Origin: PALSA-612 sp963773055
Lineage (GTDB): Bacteria > Actinomycetota > Thermoleophilia > Gaiellales > Gaiellaceae
Assembly: GCA_963773055.1 (NCBI GenBank)
Contig: CAVYZL010000006.1
Span: 1,922,001-1,986,000 of the forward strand
DNA length: 64,000 nucleotides
Reading direction: 5' to 3'
Shown: in pieces, positions 44,989 through 54,255 of the stretch
How positions within the stretch are numbered: position 1 is the first letter of the stretch
How the letters are laid out: every line of letters begins with the position of its first letter
Notes under the pieces: model-generated
What the model saw: only the letters and a program-made list of their open reading frames with translations
Databases searched by the model: none
Told to the model about the DNA's origin: nothing
Position numbers and translations under genes: made by a program

Positions 44989-46800
44989 CTACGGTGCGTC
45001 GATCTGCCGGTCGTGCGCGCCGCGTGCGCCGCGTCTCGCGACGCCCGACGCACGGGCGGCATCCGCGACAGCCGCCGCGACGCTCGGGGCGATGGTGCGG
45101 TCGAAGACGCTCGGGATGACATAGTCGGGCTCGAGCTCTCGTGCGGGTATCGCGGCGGCGATCGCCTTCGCGGCGGCGAGCTTCATCTCCTCGTTGATGT
45201 CCGACGCACGCGCGTCGAGCGCGCCCCGGAAGATCCCCGGAAACGCAAGGACGTTGTTGATTTGGTTGGGGTAGTCCGACCGGCCCGTGCCGATCACGGC
45301 GGCAAGCTCCTGGATCTTCTCGGGCTGCACTTCGGGGGTCGGGTTCGCCATCGCGAAGACGATCGCGCCTGGCGCCATCCGGCGCACGCCGTCGGCGCAG
45401 ACGACGTCGGGCCCGGAAAGGCCGATGAAGACGTCGGCGCCGTCGAGCACCTCATCCGGCGTCCCTGTCACACGGCGCGGGTTCGTGATCGCCGCGTACG
45501 CCTCCTTGTATCCGTCGAGGCCAGCCCGACCCTCATGGATCGCTCCACGCCGATCGCAACCGATCACCTCCGGGACGCCGGCGGCAAGCAGCATCTTCGT
45601 CGTCGCCACGCCGGCGGCGCCGACCCCCGTGACGACGACGCGGACGTCCTCGATCCGCTTCCCGACCACCTTCAGGGCGTTGAGCAGCGCGGCGAGGACG
45701 ACGACCGCGGTTCCGTGCTGGTCGTCGTGAAAGACGGGGATGTCGAGCGCTGCGCGCAGCCGCTCCTCGATCTCGAAGCAGCGCGGGGCCGAGATGTCCT
45801 CGAGGTTGATGCCACCGAACACCGGCGCGAGCGCCGTCACGCACCGGACGATCTCGTCGGGATCCTTCGTCGCGAGACAGATCGGCCACGAGTCGACGCC
45901 CCCGAACTCCTTGAACAGGATCGCCTTGCCCTCCATCACGGGCAGCGCGGCCTCGGGGCCGATGTCGCCGAGCCCGAGGACGGCCGACCCGTCCGTGACG
46001 ACCGCGACGGCGTTCTGCTTGATCGTCAGGTTCCAGACCTTGGCCGGATCGTCGGCGATCGCGCGGCACACGCGCGCGACGCCCGGCGTGTACGCCATCG
46101 AGAGGTCGTCGCGCGTCTTGATCGGGCTCTTCGCGCGCATCTCGAGCTTGCCGCCCAGGTGGAGGAGGAACGTCCGGTCGGAGACGTGCTCGACCGTGAC
46201 GCCGTCGAGCGCCCGCACCGCCGCGACGATGCGGCCGATGTGCTCGGCGTCCCCGCCGAGCACGGTGACGTCCCGCAGCTTGCGGTCGTCCTCGACGCGG
46301 ACGAGGTCGATCGCGTCGAGCAGGCCCCCTTCGTCCGCGACCGCCGTCGCGAGCCGCGCGAACGCGCCCGGACGGTTCTCGAGCGAGACGCGGATCGTCG
46401 CGCTGAACGACGCCGAGAGATGCTCGGCCGCGTGGGGCTCCGTCATGGCCATGGCCACAGTCTCGGAGGCGACGGCGGCCGCGCCATCAGCGCTGACGCG
46501 GAAACCGGGCTCCGTAGCCACCCGCAAGGGTGTCGGGTCGAGCTCGACGTCGACCGATTCGAGCCGCACGCCCTGCGCGTCGGGCTCCGTCGGGTCGTTG
46601 GCGAGGGTCGCAACGACCTCGGCACCCTCCGCGACCGTACCGCGAGCCGCGTCCTCGAAGTGCTCCCGAAAGTGCTCAGGCGTGAAGTGTGAGAGGGCGC
46701 CGAGCGTCACGCGGATGCCCGTCACCCGCGATCCGCCTTCGGCGGTGGCAGCCGCTTCGATCGCCGCCATCAGGCGGTTCATCACCGCCTGCTCATGCAC
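44989..46800 (-). CDS. NAD-dependent malic enzyme (ACT domain) with in-frame N-terminal HypA-like domain
   Basis: One 603-residue frame. Residues 1-87 (GTG 46800, VHEQAVMNRL) resemble nickel chaperone HypA: His2-Glu3 nickel site, VTLGALSHFTPEHFREHFE and GTVAEGAEV. The two zinc CxxC motifs of HypA are absent. After a linker of about 30 residues with no stop comes an ACT domain (FSATIRVSLENRPGAFARL), then malic enzyme with AYTPGVARVC, FHDDQHGTAVVVLAA, VTGVGAAGVATTK and IVFAMANPTPEV. Malic enzyme makes pyruvate, CO2 and NADH from malate. ATG 46452 or 46446 could start malic enzyme alone. The HypA start overlaps the maturation protease stop, tying it to the hydrogenase operon. Whether this is a real fusion or a lost HypA stop is open. 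Confidence 0.8.
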   Translation of the reverse strand: MHEQAVMNRLMAAIEAAATAEGGSRVTGIRVTLGALSHFTPEHFREHFEDAARGTVAEGAEVVATLANDPTEPDAQGVRLESVDVELDPTPLRVATEPGFRVSADGAAAVASETVAMAMTEPHAAEHLSASFSATIRVSLENRPGAFARLATAVADEGGLLDAIDLVRVEDDRKLRDVTVLGGDAEHIGRIVAAVRALDGVTVEHVSDRTFLLHLGGKLEMRAKSPIKTRDDLSMAYTPGVARVCRAIADDPAKVWNLTIKQNAVAVVTDGSAVLGLGDIGPEAALPVMEGKAILFKEFGGVDSWPICLATKDPDEIVRCVTALAPVFGGINLEDISAPRCFEIEERLRAALDIPVFHDDQHGTAVVVLAALLNALKVVGKRIEDVRVVVTGVGAAGVATTKMLLAAGVPEVIGCDRRGAIHEGRAGLDGYKEAYAAITNPRRVTGTPDEVLDGADVFIGLSGPDVVCADGVRRMAPGAIVFAMANPTPEVQPEKIQELAAVIGTGRSDYPNQINNVLAFPGIFRGALDARASDINEEMKLAAAKAIAAAIPARELEPDYVIPSVFDRTIAPSVAAAVADAARASGVARRGARGAHDRQIDAP

Positions 46801-47230
46801 TCCCGATCTCCTCTCCGACGACGTCAGCCACGCGCGCGGCCGCCGCCTCGACGTCAGGCGAGACGCCGTCGCCGGCGGCGAACTCGGAGCCCTCGACTCC
46901 GAAGACCACCAGCCGCGCGGGCAGCCGGTCGAGCGCGCGAGCGAGCTCGATTGCCTCGGCGACGCCAAACGCGTGCGTGGAGGACCGAATCAGCTCCGCA
47001 GGAATCGGTTCCCGGTGCGCCTCGACGCGGTGAATCTTTCCCGGCGGAGCGCCGGAAGACACCGCGTCGACAACCCAGACGGCGTCCGCGCCGGACCAGG
47101 CGTCGAGCAAGGCGATCGGCTCCCCCTCGCACTCGCGGACATCGAGGTCCGGCAGCGCGGCCCGGATCAGGCGGGCGGCGACGAGGCCGACGGCGTCGTC
47201 CCCCCGCCACGCGTTCCCGACGCCGATCAC
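46793..47230 (-). CDS. Hydrogenase maturation protease (HycI/HybD family)
   Basis: About 145 residues from GTG 47230 (VIGVGNAWRGDDAVGL). The nickel-sensing glutamate/aspartate sites are in CEGEPIALLD (Glu) and VVDAVSSG (Asp), plus a histidine in STHAFGVAEA. This family clips the C-terminal tail of the [NiFe] large subunit once nickel is in place. It lies 8 nt after the hydA stop, and its stop overlaps the HypA-like start. An in-frame start further upstream would overlap hydA. Confidence 0.9.
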   Translation of the reverse strand: MIGVGNAWRGDDAVGLVAARLIRAALPDLDVRECEGEPIALLDAWSGADAVWVVDAVSSGAPPGKIHRVEAHREPIPAELIRSSTHAFGVAEAIELARALDRLPARLVVFGVEGSEFAAGDGVSPDVEAAAARVADVVGEEIGSA

Positions 47231-47238
47231 CCGGGTGG

Positions 47239-48537
47239 CTACGACCGCTGCACCTCGAGTGAAAGAAAGTGGGTCGCGCAGGAGATGCACGGGTCGTAGT
47301 TGCGAATCGTCTGCTCGCACCGCAGCGAGAGCTCGTCGTCCGGCGCGTCGATGAACGCCTCGACGACGCCGCGAAGGTCGTCCTCGATCGCCTTCTGGTT
47401 CTGCGAGGTCGGCGGCACGATCTTCGCGTCGAGGATCGTGCCTTCGTCGTCGATCTCATAGCGGTGGTAGAGGGCGCCGCGCGGGGCTTCCGTCGCGCCG
47501 TAGCCGACGCCTGCTCGAGGCTCGACCTCGACGGCGGGCCGGTCGGGCTCCTCGTACTGCGCGATCAGGCGCAGCGCCTCTTCGGCGGCGTACACCATCT
47601 CTACGCAGCGGACGACGATCGAGCGAAAGGGGTTGCGCTCGTCCGGCCCGAGACCGGCCGCCACCGCCGCCTCGCGTGCGCCGGGCGAGAGCCGGTCGTA
47701 GGAGAGGGCAAAGCGCGCGAGCGGCCCGACGAGGTAGACGCCGCGCTCGCGAAGCCGGGAGTGCAGGGCGTTCGACCAGGGAACGTGCTCCTCGACGAAA
47801 TGGTCGTCGTATTCGGCGACGTCGATGTCCAGCCCGGCATTCGAGACGATGCGGCCGCGGTCGATCGGGTACTCGTCGGGCTCGTCGAGGCAAACGAGCT
47901 CGTAGTCGCGGCGGTAGTCCGGCACGTCGAGCGACCCGGTCAGGGCCACGGCCTCGAGCGCGATCTCCCGCGCGCGCTCGAGCTTCTCGACGAGCGGCCG
48001 GAGCTCGGCCTTCCGCGGCGCGCGGTAGAAGCCGCCGACGCGCACGTTGACGGGATGGATCTCGCGGCCGCCGACGACGGTCATCACCTCGTTTCCGATC
48101 CGCTTCAACTCGAGCGCGCGCTCGACGACGTCCCGCCGGTCCTTCGCGAGCGCGATCGCGCTCTCGTAGCCGAGGAAGTCGGGCAGATGGAGCATGAAGA
48201 CGTGGAGCGCATGGCTCTCGATCCATTCGCCGCAGTAGAGGAGCCGCCGCAGCGCCCGCAGCTGGCCGTCGACCTCGACGCCGCAGGCGTCCTCCATCGC
48301 GCGGACGGCGCTCATCTGGTACGCGACCGGGCAGATCCCGCAGATGCGCGCGGTGATGTCCGGCGCCTCCGTGAAGCCGCGCCCGCGGAGGAAGGCCTCG
48401 AAGAAGCGCGGCGGCTCGTAGATCTTCAGCTGGATCTCGTCGACCGCGCCGTCGGCGATCTTCACGAGCATCGCACCCTCCCCCTCGACGCGCGCGAGGA
48501 AGTCCGTCTTGATCGTCTTCGTCCGCTTCGCGCTCAC
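47239..48537 (-). CDS. hydA: [NiFe]-hydrogenase large (alpha) subunit, group 3b
   Basis: 432 residues from GTG 48537, overlapping hydD by 4 nt. Nickel ligands: L1 RICGICP (Cys66, Cys69) and L2 DPCISCATH (Cys417, Cys420). A 9-residue tail after His423 is the likely site of protease processing. The L1 context PVAYQMSAVRA fits group 3b (sulfhydrogenase/bidirectional NADP-linked) enzymes. Together with HydB, HydG and HydD it forms the soluble heterotetramer that couples H2 to NAD(P)H. The longer frame upstream is a shadow of hydD. Confidence 0.96.
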   Translation of the reverse strand: MSAKRTKTIKTDFLARVEGEGAMLVKIADGAVDEIQLKIYEPPRFFEAFLRGRGFTEAPDITARICGICPVAYQMSAVRAMEDACGVEVDGQLRALRRLLYCGEWIESHALHVFMLHLPDFLGYESAIALAKDRRDVVERALELKRIGNEVMTVVGGREIHPVNVRVGGFYRAPRKAELRPLVEKLERAREIALEAVALTGSLDVPDYRRDYELVCLDEPDEYPIDRGRIVSNAGLDIDVAEYDDHFVEEHVPWSNALHSRLRERGVYLVGPLARFALSYDRLSPGAREAAVAAGLGPDERNPFRSIVVRCVEMVYAAEEALRLIAQYEEPDRPAVEVEPRAGVGYGATEAPRGALYHRYEIDDEGTILDAKIVPPTSQNQKAIEDDLRGVVEAFIDAPDDELSLRCEQTIRNYDPCISCATHFLSLEVQRS

Positions 48538-49295
48538 GGCGCGGCCTCCCGGAACGCCTCCTTGCCGACGTGGAACGTGTGGAACACGCGCTCGACGCCA
48601 CGGTCGTCCATACCGAGCACACGTAGCTGACGCGTCAGCGAGACGGTGTTCGGCGTCTCCATCGGCCCGAAGCATCCGTAGCAGCCGCGGTCGTACGAGG
48701 GGCAGATCGCGCCGCAGCCCGCATGCGTCACAGGGCCGAGACACGGCGTGCCGTGCGCGACCATCACGCACACGTTGCCGCGCCGCTTGCACTCCATGCA
48801 CACCGAGTACGCGGGGACGTTGGGCCGCCGACCCTGGATGAACGCGCCGATCACCTCGAGCAGCTGGTGCTTCGAGATCGGGCAGCCGTTGAGCTCGAAG
48901 TCGACCTGCACGTGCGCCGAGATCGGCGTCGAGGTGGCGAGCGTCGAAACGTAGTCGGGCGACGCGTAGACCGTGGACAGGAACTCGCCGACGTCGGCGA
49001 AGTTCCGCAGTGCCTGGATCCCGCCGGCAGTGGCACAGGCGCCGATGGTGACGAGCTTCTTCGAGGCGCGCCGCACGCGCTGGATGCGCTCGGCGTCCTC
49101 CTCGGTCGTGATCGAGCCCTCGACGAGCGAGAGGTCGTAGGGGCCGCGCACCGATGCGCTCGAGGCCTCGAGGAAGTACGCGATCTCGATCTCCTCCGTG
49201 ATGCCGAGGAGCTCGTCCTCGCAGTCGAGCAGCGACAGCTGACAGCCGTCGCACGAGGCGAACTTCCAGACGGCGAGCTTCGGCTTGCGGCTCAC
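48534..49295 (-). CDS. hydD: [NiFe]-hydrogenase small (delta) subunit, group 3b
   Basis: 253 residues without a Tat signal, so cytoplasmic. Proximal cluster cysteines are in ASCDGCQLSLL (15, 18), TIGACATAGGI and LNGCPISKHQ. The medial and distal clusters are in VCMECKRRGNVC, GTPCLGPVTHAGCGAICPSY and RGCYGCFGP. It relays electrons between HydA and HydG. Start GTG 49295 overlaps hydG. Confidence 0.95.
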   Translation of the reverse strand: MSRKPKLAVWKFASCDGCQLSLLDCEDELLGITEEIEIAYFLEASSASVRGPYDLSLVEGSITTEEDAERIQRVRRASKKLVTIGACATAGGIQALRNFADVGEFLSTVYASPDYVSTLATSTPISAHVQVDFELNGCPISKHQLLEVIGAFIQGRRPNVPAYSVCMECKRRGNVCVMVAHGTPCLGPVTHAGCGAICPSYDRGCYGCFGPMETPNTVSLTRQLRVLGMDDRGVERVFHTFHVGKEAFREAAP

Positions 49296-50137
49296 AGCTC
49301 TCTCACCTCGAGCAGCGGCGCGATCGCGTCGTGGCGGTAGACGGGACCGTCACGACAGATCAGGGTCGGGCCGAACTGACAATGGCCGCAGTGCGCAACG
49401 GCGCAGCGCATGTTCCGCTCCATCGACAGGAAGATGCGCTCCGGCGCGATCCCGGCGTCGATCAGGCTCTGAGCCGTGATCCGCATCATCACCTCGGGAC
49501 CGCAGAGGAAGGCGACCGCCCTCGCCGGATCGGCGACGGCTCTCGGGATGAGCTTCGTCACGACGCCGACGCTTCCGCGCCAGTCGGCGTCCCCGCTGTC
49601 GACCGTCACGTGGACGTCGAGGTCGAAGCGGCCACGCCACCCCTCGAGCTCGCGGTGATAGAGAAGGTCCGCCGGGGTGCGGCTGCCGTACAGGAGGCTG
49701 ACGGCGCCGTACTCCGCACGTTCGGCGAGCACCGAATAGAGCACGGGACGGAGCGGAGCGAGCCCGATGCCACCGGCGACGACGAGCACATCCGCTCCAC
49801 GCGCGGTGTCCACGGGCCACGGGCTGCCGAACGGCCCGCGAACCCCGAGGAAGCTGCCCGGGCGAGACGCACAGACCGCTTCCGTCACCGCACCGACGGC
49901 CCGCACGGTGTGCACGAGCCGCCCGCCACGCGACGGATCGCCCGAGATCGAGATCGGCACCTCACCGATCCCGAACGCATAGAGCATGGTGAACTGGCCC
50001 GGCGCGTAGGCGAGGCCGTCCCCAGCGGCGCTCTCGAGCTCGAGCGTCCACGTGTCCGGCGTCTCCTTGCGGCGGCGCATGACCCGGAACGGCACGGGCG
50101 GCGCCGCAGCGTGCACGGATCGAGCGTCAGTCGCCAC
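49292..50137 (-). CDS. hydG: Hydrogenase gamma subunit, FAD/NAD(P)-binding reductase
   Basis: 281 residues from GTG 50137. The FAD domain has YAPGQFTMLYAFGIGEVPIS. The NAD(P)-binding domain has VLVVAGGIGLAPLRPVLYSV and FLCGPEVMM. A C-terminal [2Fe-2S] site has MRCAVAHCGHCQFGPTLIC. It matches the sulfhydrogenase gamma / dihydroorotate-dehydrogenase electron-transfer family and is the NAD(P)H side of the complex. Its first 11 nt overlap the cNMP-protein gene. Confidence 0.94.
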   Translation of the reverse strand: MATDARSVHAAAPPVPFRVMRRRKETPDTWTLELESAAGDGLAYAPGQFTMLYAFGIGEVPISISGDPSRGGRLVHTVRAVGAVTEAVCASRPGSFLGVRGPFGSPWPVDTARGADVLVVAGGIGLAPLRPVLYSVLAERAEYGAVSLLYGSRTPADLLYHRELEGWRGRFDLDVHVTVDSGDADWRGSVGVVTKLIPRAVADPARAVAFLCGPEVMMRITAQSLIDAGIAPERIFLSMERNMRCAVAHCGHCQFGPTLICRDGPVYRHDAIAPLLEVREL

Positions 50138-50588
50138 GGCCGTAGAGGTCGAGGAGCCGCAGCCGTGTCCATTGCAGCCGTTCGATGAGGATCTGGGCGA
50201 AACGGGACATGAGCGCATAGCCGAACGCGGGATCGGCCTCGCACTTCCCGCGCAGACAGGTGCCGTCGAACGCCGTCACGCGGACGACGTCGAGCGCGCG
50301 GGCGTCGAAGTGCCAGCGATACGGCGCGAACAGCCACGACCAGCCCACCACCTCGCCCGCCTCGAGCGTCTCGATCGTGATCGATCCGCGGGAGGGGACG
50401 AACATCTCGAGCGCGACGCTCCCGTGGCGGACGCAGTAGAACGTGTCCGCGTGCTCCCCTTCGCGGAAGAGCAGCTCGTTCGCCTCGAAATGGCGGTTCG
50501 CGCCGCAGCCGGCGATCAGCTCCAGCTGCTCGTCCGTCAGCCCCGCGAAGAACGGGATGTCCTTGAGCAGAGCCTCAATCGTCTCCAT
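50127..50588 (-). CDS. Stand-alone cyclic-nucleotide-binding (Crp-type) domain protein in the hydrogenase operon
   Basis: 153 residues comprising only a cNMP-binding beta-roll: IPFFAGLTDEQLELIAGCG, LLFREGEHADTFYCVRHGSV and TLEAGEVVGWSWLFAPYRW. The phosphate-binding RxA part reads HFDARALDVV. It ends with the dimer helix; no DNA-binding helix-turn-helix follows. It is overlapped by hydB upstream and hydG downstream, so it is made in step with the hydrogenase subunits. It may sense a nucleotide and modulate the enzyme directly; this is inference. Confidence 0.88.
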   Translation of the reverse strand: METIEALLKDIPFFAGLTDEQLELIAGCGANRHFEANELLFREGEHADTFYCVRHGSVALEMFVPSRGSITIETLEAGEVVGWSWLFAPYRWHFDARALDVVRVTAFDGTCLRGKCEADPAFGYALMSRFAQILIERLQWTRLRLLDLYGRGD

Positions 50589-51744
50589 GACCGTCCTCCT
50601 CCGGAAGTCGAAGCGCGGCGAGCTCCTCCGTGACGTCGATCCCCACCGGGCACCACGTGATGCAGCGGCCGCAGCCGACGCAGCCTGAGGTGCCGAACTG
50701 GTCGTGCCACGTGCCGAACTTGTGCGTCAGCCATTGTCGGTAGCGCGACCTCCCGCTCGGCCGGATGCTGCCGCCGTGGAGGTACGCGTGGTCGACGGAG
50801 AAGCACGAGTCCCAGACGCGGTGACGCTCGGCGGCAGAGCCGTCGAGCTCGGCCACGTCCTCGACGGACGAGCAGAAGCACGTCGGGCAGACCATCGTGC
50901 AGTTGCCGCACGTGAGGCAGCGGGAGGCGACGTCGTTCCAGCGCGGGTGCTCGAGCGTGTTCGCCAGGAGATCCTGGAGGCCACCCGCTTCGAGCGTGCG
51001 GCCCATCCGCTCGGCGGCTCCGTCGATCGCCGCCTCCGCGGCAGCGAGGTCGTCGCCTTCGACGCCCCGGCCCGTCAGCTCAGTAAGGACCTCGCGCCCG
51101 CGCTCCGTGCCTGCCTCGACCAGGAACCGGTGCTCGCCCTCGAGGATCTCCGTCAGCACGATGTCGTAGCCCTCCTTGACCTTCGGCCCCGTGTCCATCG
51201 AGACGCAGAAGCACGTTCCGCCCGGCTCGAAGCAGTTGACGGCCACGACGAACAGGTCCTCTCGGCGCGCCGCGTAGTCCGTTTCCGTGTACGAGCCGCC
51301 GAGGAAGACCTTGTCCTGGATCGCGATCGCGTGCAGCTCGCAGGAGCGCACGCCGATGAGGGCAAGCGGCCGCTCGTCTCGCTCCTCTGGCACGGCCTCG
51401 AACGCGCCGTCGCCGCTTCGCTCCGCACGCCATTGCCGGACACGCGGGGGAAAGAGGAGCTGCTTCCACGAGTGCGGTCCGACGGCGTAGCCGAAGCGCG
51501 CCTCGTCGTCCCGGCGCTCCAGTCGGTAGGTCGCAGCCTCCTGGACGTCGGTCCAACCGACCGGAAGCTCGCTCGCGTCATCGAGCTCGCCGTAGACGAT
51601 CGCCTGCTGCTCGACGCGGGGTCCGATCACCCGGTAGCCCCGCGCCCTGAGCGCGTCGACCAGGGCCTCGAGGCCTTCAGGCGGGATGATCGTTCTCTCG
51701 GCGTCCAGTGGAACCTCCTGTGCCACACGGTCCCCGATCCGCAT
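50575..51744 (-). CDS. hydB: Hydrogenase beta subunit, 4Fe-4S (sulfhydrogenase HydB type)
   Basis: 389 residues from ATG 51744 (MRIGDRVAQEV). The N-terminal part is the coenzyme F420 hydrogenase/AsrA-like domain with IGVRSCELHAIAIQDKVF and CFEPGGTCFC. The C-terminal part has two cluster motifs, CLTCGNCTMVCPTC and CVGCGRCITWCP. In group 3b enzymes it accepts electrons and can reduce sulfur or polysulfide in vitro. First gene of the leftward operon, divergent from hypF across 87 bp. The longer frame upstream is antisense to hypF. Confidence 0.94.
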   Translation of the reverse strand: MRIGDRVAQEVPLDAERTIIPPEGLEALVDALRARGYRVIGPRVEQQAIVYGELDDASELPVGWTDVQEAATYRLERRDDEARFGYAVGPHSWKQLLFPPRVRQWRAERSGDGAFEAVPEERDERPLALIGVRSCELHAIAIQDKVFLGGSYTETDYAARREDLFVVAVNCFEPGGTCFCVSMDTGPKVKEGYDIVLTEILEGEHRFLVEAGTERGREVLTELTGRGVEGDDLAAAEAAIDGAAERMGRTLEAGGLQDLLANTLEHPRWNDVASRCLTCGNCTMVCPTCFCSSVEDVAELDGSAAERHRVWDSCFSVDHAYLHGGSIRPSGRSRYRQWLTHKFGTWHDQFGTSGCVGCGRCITWCPVGIDVTEELAALRLPEEDGHGDD

Positions 51745-51777
51745 GGAGCGTACATCGGCGCGGGTCCCGACCACGGC

Positions 51778-51792
51778 TGCGGATAGTCCGCA
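51778..51792. promoter_or_regulatory. Perfect palindrome in the hydB-hypF divergent promoter region
   Basis: TGCGGA (51778-51783), a 3-nt centre TAG, and TCCGCA (51787-51792). It sits near the middle of the 87-bp space between the hydB and hypF start codons. A second, looser repeat CGGT/ACCG lies directly downstream. Its position between two divergent, functionally linked operons makes it a good candidate binding site for a shared regulator. Confidence 0.5.
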
Positions 51793-51831
51793 CCGGTTGC
51801 GGCTACCGAGCTCCTCCGTCAGGCTCCCGGG

Positions 51832-53998
51832 ATGGAGACATGGACAGCGCCCGTCGAGCGGCGGCGATACCGCGTGCGCGGCGTCGTCCAGGGTGTCGGC
51901 TTCCGGCCGTTCGTCCATGGCCTGGCGACAAGGCTCGAGCTCGGCGGCTACGTCCGAAACGACGGAGACGGTGTCGTGATCGAGGTCGAGGGACCGGCCG
52001 GCGCCCTCGACGCGTTCACGATCGCGCTTCAGGAGGAGGCGCCGCGTCTGGCCCGTCTCGAGACCCTCGACGCGGAGCGCCTTCGCGCTCTCGGCGAGCG
52101 GTCGTTCACGATCGCGGCCAGCTCGCCGACACGAGGGTCGGCGCTCGTGCCGCCCGACGTGGCCACCTGCGCCGACTGCCTGCGTGAGCTCTTCGACCCG
52201 GCGGACCGGCGCTACCGGTATCCGTTCGTCAACTGCACGCAATGCGGGCCGCGGTTCACGATCGTCACCTCCGTCCCCTACGACCGCCCGAACACGACGA
52301 TGGCGGGGTTCCCGCTCTGCGACGACTGCCGGCGGGAGTACGAGGACCCGGCCGACCGCCGCTTCCATGCGGAGCCGATCGCCTGCCCGGCGTGCGGGCC
52401 GCGGCTCTCGATGCCCCTAACGGAGGCGGTCGACCTGTTGCGAGCGGGCGGCATCCTCGCCGTCAAGGGGCTCGGCGGCTTCCACCTGGCCTGCGATGCG
52501 ACCGAGGAGTCTGCCGTCGCCCGCCTGCGGACGCGCAAGCACCGCGACGAGAAGCCCTTTGCCGTCATGACGGCAAAGCCCGAGACGCTCGTGGAGCTCG
52601 ACGCGGAGACGTCGGCTCTCCTCTCGTCGGATGCCCGGCCGATCGTGCTCGCACGGCGCTGCGCCGACGCGCCCGTGTCGGCCTCCGTGGCCCCGGGATC
52701 GCCGTGGCTCGGCGTGCTGCTCCCGTACACGCCCCTCCACCACCTGCTGGTCCACGACGTCGGCGTGCCGCTCGTGATGACGAGCGGGAATCGCTCGGAC
52801 GAGCCGATCGCGATCGACGACGAACAGGCGCTCGACCAGATCGGAGAGATCGCCGACGCGTTCCTCGGCCACGACCGCCCGATCCACCGCCGCTGCGAGG
52901 ACTCGGTCGTGCGACCGGGCATCGTCGTCCGGCGCTCACGCGGAATCGCCCCGGAGGCGCTGCCGCTCCCCGTCGCCGCCCGGCGGCCCGTGATCGCCGC
53001 CGGCGCCGAGCTGAAGAGCACGTTCTGCGTCGCCCGCGGCCGTCGAGGCCTTCCTCTCGCCGCACCTCGGAGATCTCGACACGGAGCCGGCCTACCGCGC
53101 GTTCCGGAGCGACCTCGCTCTCTACCTCGACATGCTCGCCGTCGAGCCCGACGTCGTCGCGCACGACCTCCACCCGGAGTACCTGTCCACGAAGTGGGCG
53201 CGCGAGCAGGAGGCGGAGCTCGTCGGCGTGCAGCACCATCACGCGCACGCGGCGAGCTGCCTAGCCGAGTACGGCGAGCATGGGCCGGCGCTCGCGCTCG
53301 TTTTCGACGGCACGGGCTACGGCACGGACGGGACGCTCTGGGGTGGCGAGCTCCTGCGGTGCGACCTCGCGTCGTTCGAGCGCGTCGCGCACCTCGCGCC
53401 CGTGCCACTGCCGGGCGGCACGGCGGCGATCCGGGAGCCGTGGCGCATGGCCGCGGTCTATCTCGAGCGGGCCGGCTGCGCCGTCCCGTACGCGCGCTGG
53501 CCGATCGTGCGCGAGAGCCTGAAGGCGAACGCTCCGCTCTCGTCCGGGATGGGCCGGCTCTTCGACGCCGTGGCAGCCCTGCTCGGCATCCGGGAACGCG
53601 TGACGTACGAGGGACAGGCCGCGATCGAGCTCGAGCACCTCGCCGGCGCCGTCGCGGCCGAGCCGTACGCGTGGACGTTCGGCGACGCGACGCCTCTCGT
53701 CCGGGCCTGCCATGACGATCTCGCGAGCGGCCGGCCGCGGGCGGAGATCGCGGCCGCCTTCCACGAGGCCGTGGCAGCCGCTGCCACGGCCGCGTGCGCC
53801 GAGGCCGCCGAGCCGAGGACCGTCGTCCTCTCCGGCGGCACCTTCCAGAACCTCCGCCTGCTCGCGTCCGTGCGGCGGAGGCTCGAGGCGCTCGGGTTCC
53901 GCGTCCTCGTCCACGCGCGCGTGCCGCCGAACGACGGGGGCATAAGCTACGGTCAGGCCGCCGTGGCGGCGGCTCGAATGGAGAGGTCATGTGCCTAG
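51832..53998 (+). CDS. hypF: Carbamoyltransferase HypF (frameshifted as read)
   Basis: About 722 residues when joined. It makes the CN ligands' precursor by activating carbamoyl phosphate and loading HypE. Acylphosphatase domain: YRVRGVVQGVGFRPFVHG. Zinc fingers: CADCLRELF, CTQCGPRF, CDDCRREY and CPACGPRL. YrdC-like domain: GGILAVKGLGGFHLACDA. Kae1-like domain: VQHHHAHAASCLAEYG and VVLSGGTFQN. The frame changes near 53040 (CVARG to VEAFLSPHLGDLD), consistent with one extra base. It starts the rightward operon and overlaps hypC. Confidence 0.94.
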
Positions 53999-54255
53999 CG
54001 ATCCCGGCCCAGATCGTCGAGCTCGCCGACACCGAGGCGATGACGGCGAAGGCGGAGCTCTCCGGCGTGCGCCGGCTCGTATCGCTTGCGCTCTGCCCTG
54101 ACGCACGCCCGGGGGACTGGGTGCTCGTCCACGTGGGCTTTGCCCTCCAGCAGATCGACGAGGCGGAGGCACGCGAGACCCTGTCCCTGCTCGAGAGCAT
54201 GGGCGAGCTGTACGAGCAGGAGCTGCAGGAGATCCGAGAGGGCTCGGTGCCGTGA
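53989..54255 (+). CDS. hypC: Hydrogenase assembly chaperone HypC
   Basis: 88 residues beginning MCLAIPAQIV, where Cys2 is the conserved residue that binds the Fe(CN)2CO unit or HypD. GDWVLVHVGFALQQIDEAEA is the family's second conserved block. Start overlaps hypF and stop overlaps the second HypC-like gene by 4 nt. It ferries the iron centre between HypD and the large subunit. Confidence 0.93.
   Translation: MCLAIPAQIVELADTEAMTAKAELSGVRRLVSLALCPDARPGDWVLVHVGFALQQIDEAEARETLSLLESMGELYEQELQEIREGSVP

Noticed and set aside
47239..49254. A 671-codon frame for the hydrogenase large subunit
   Set aside because: The first 239 codons are a shadow of hydD. The real start is GTG 48537 at the hydD stop.
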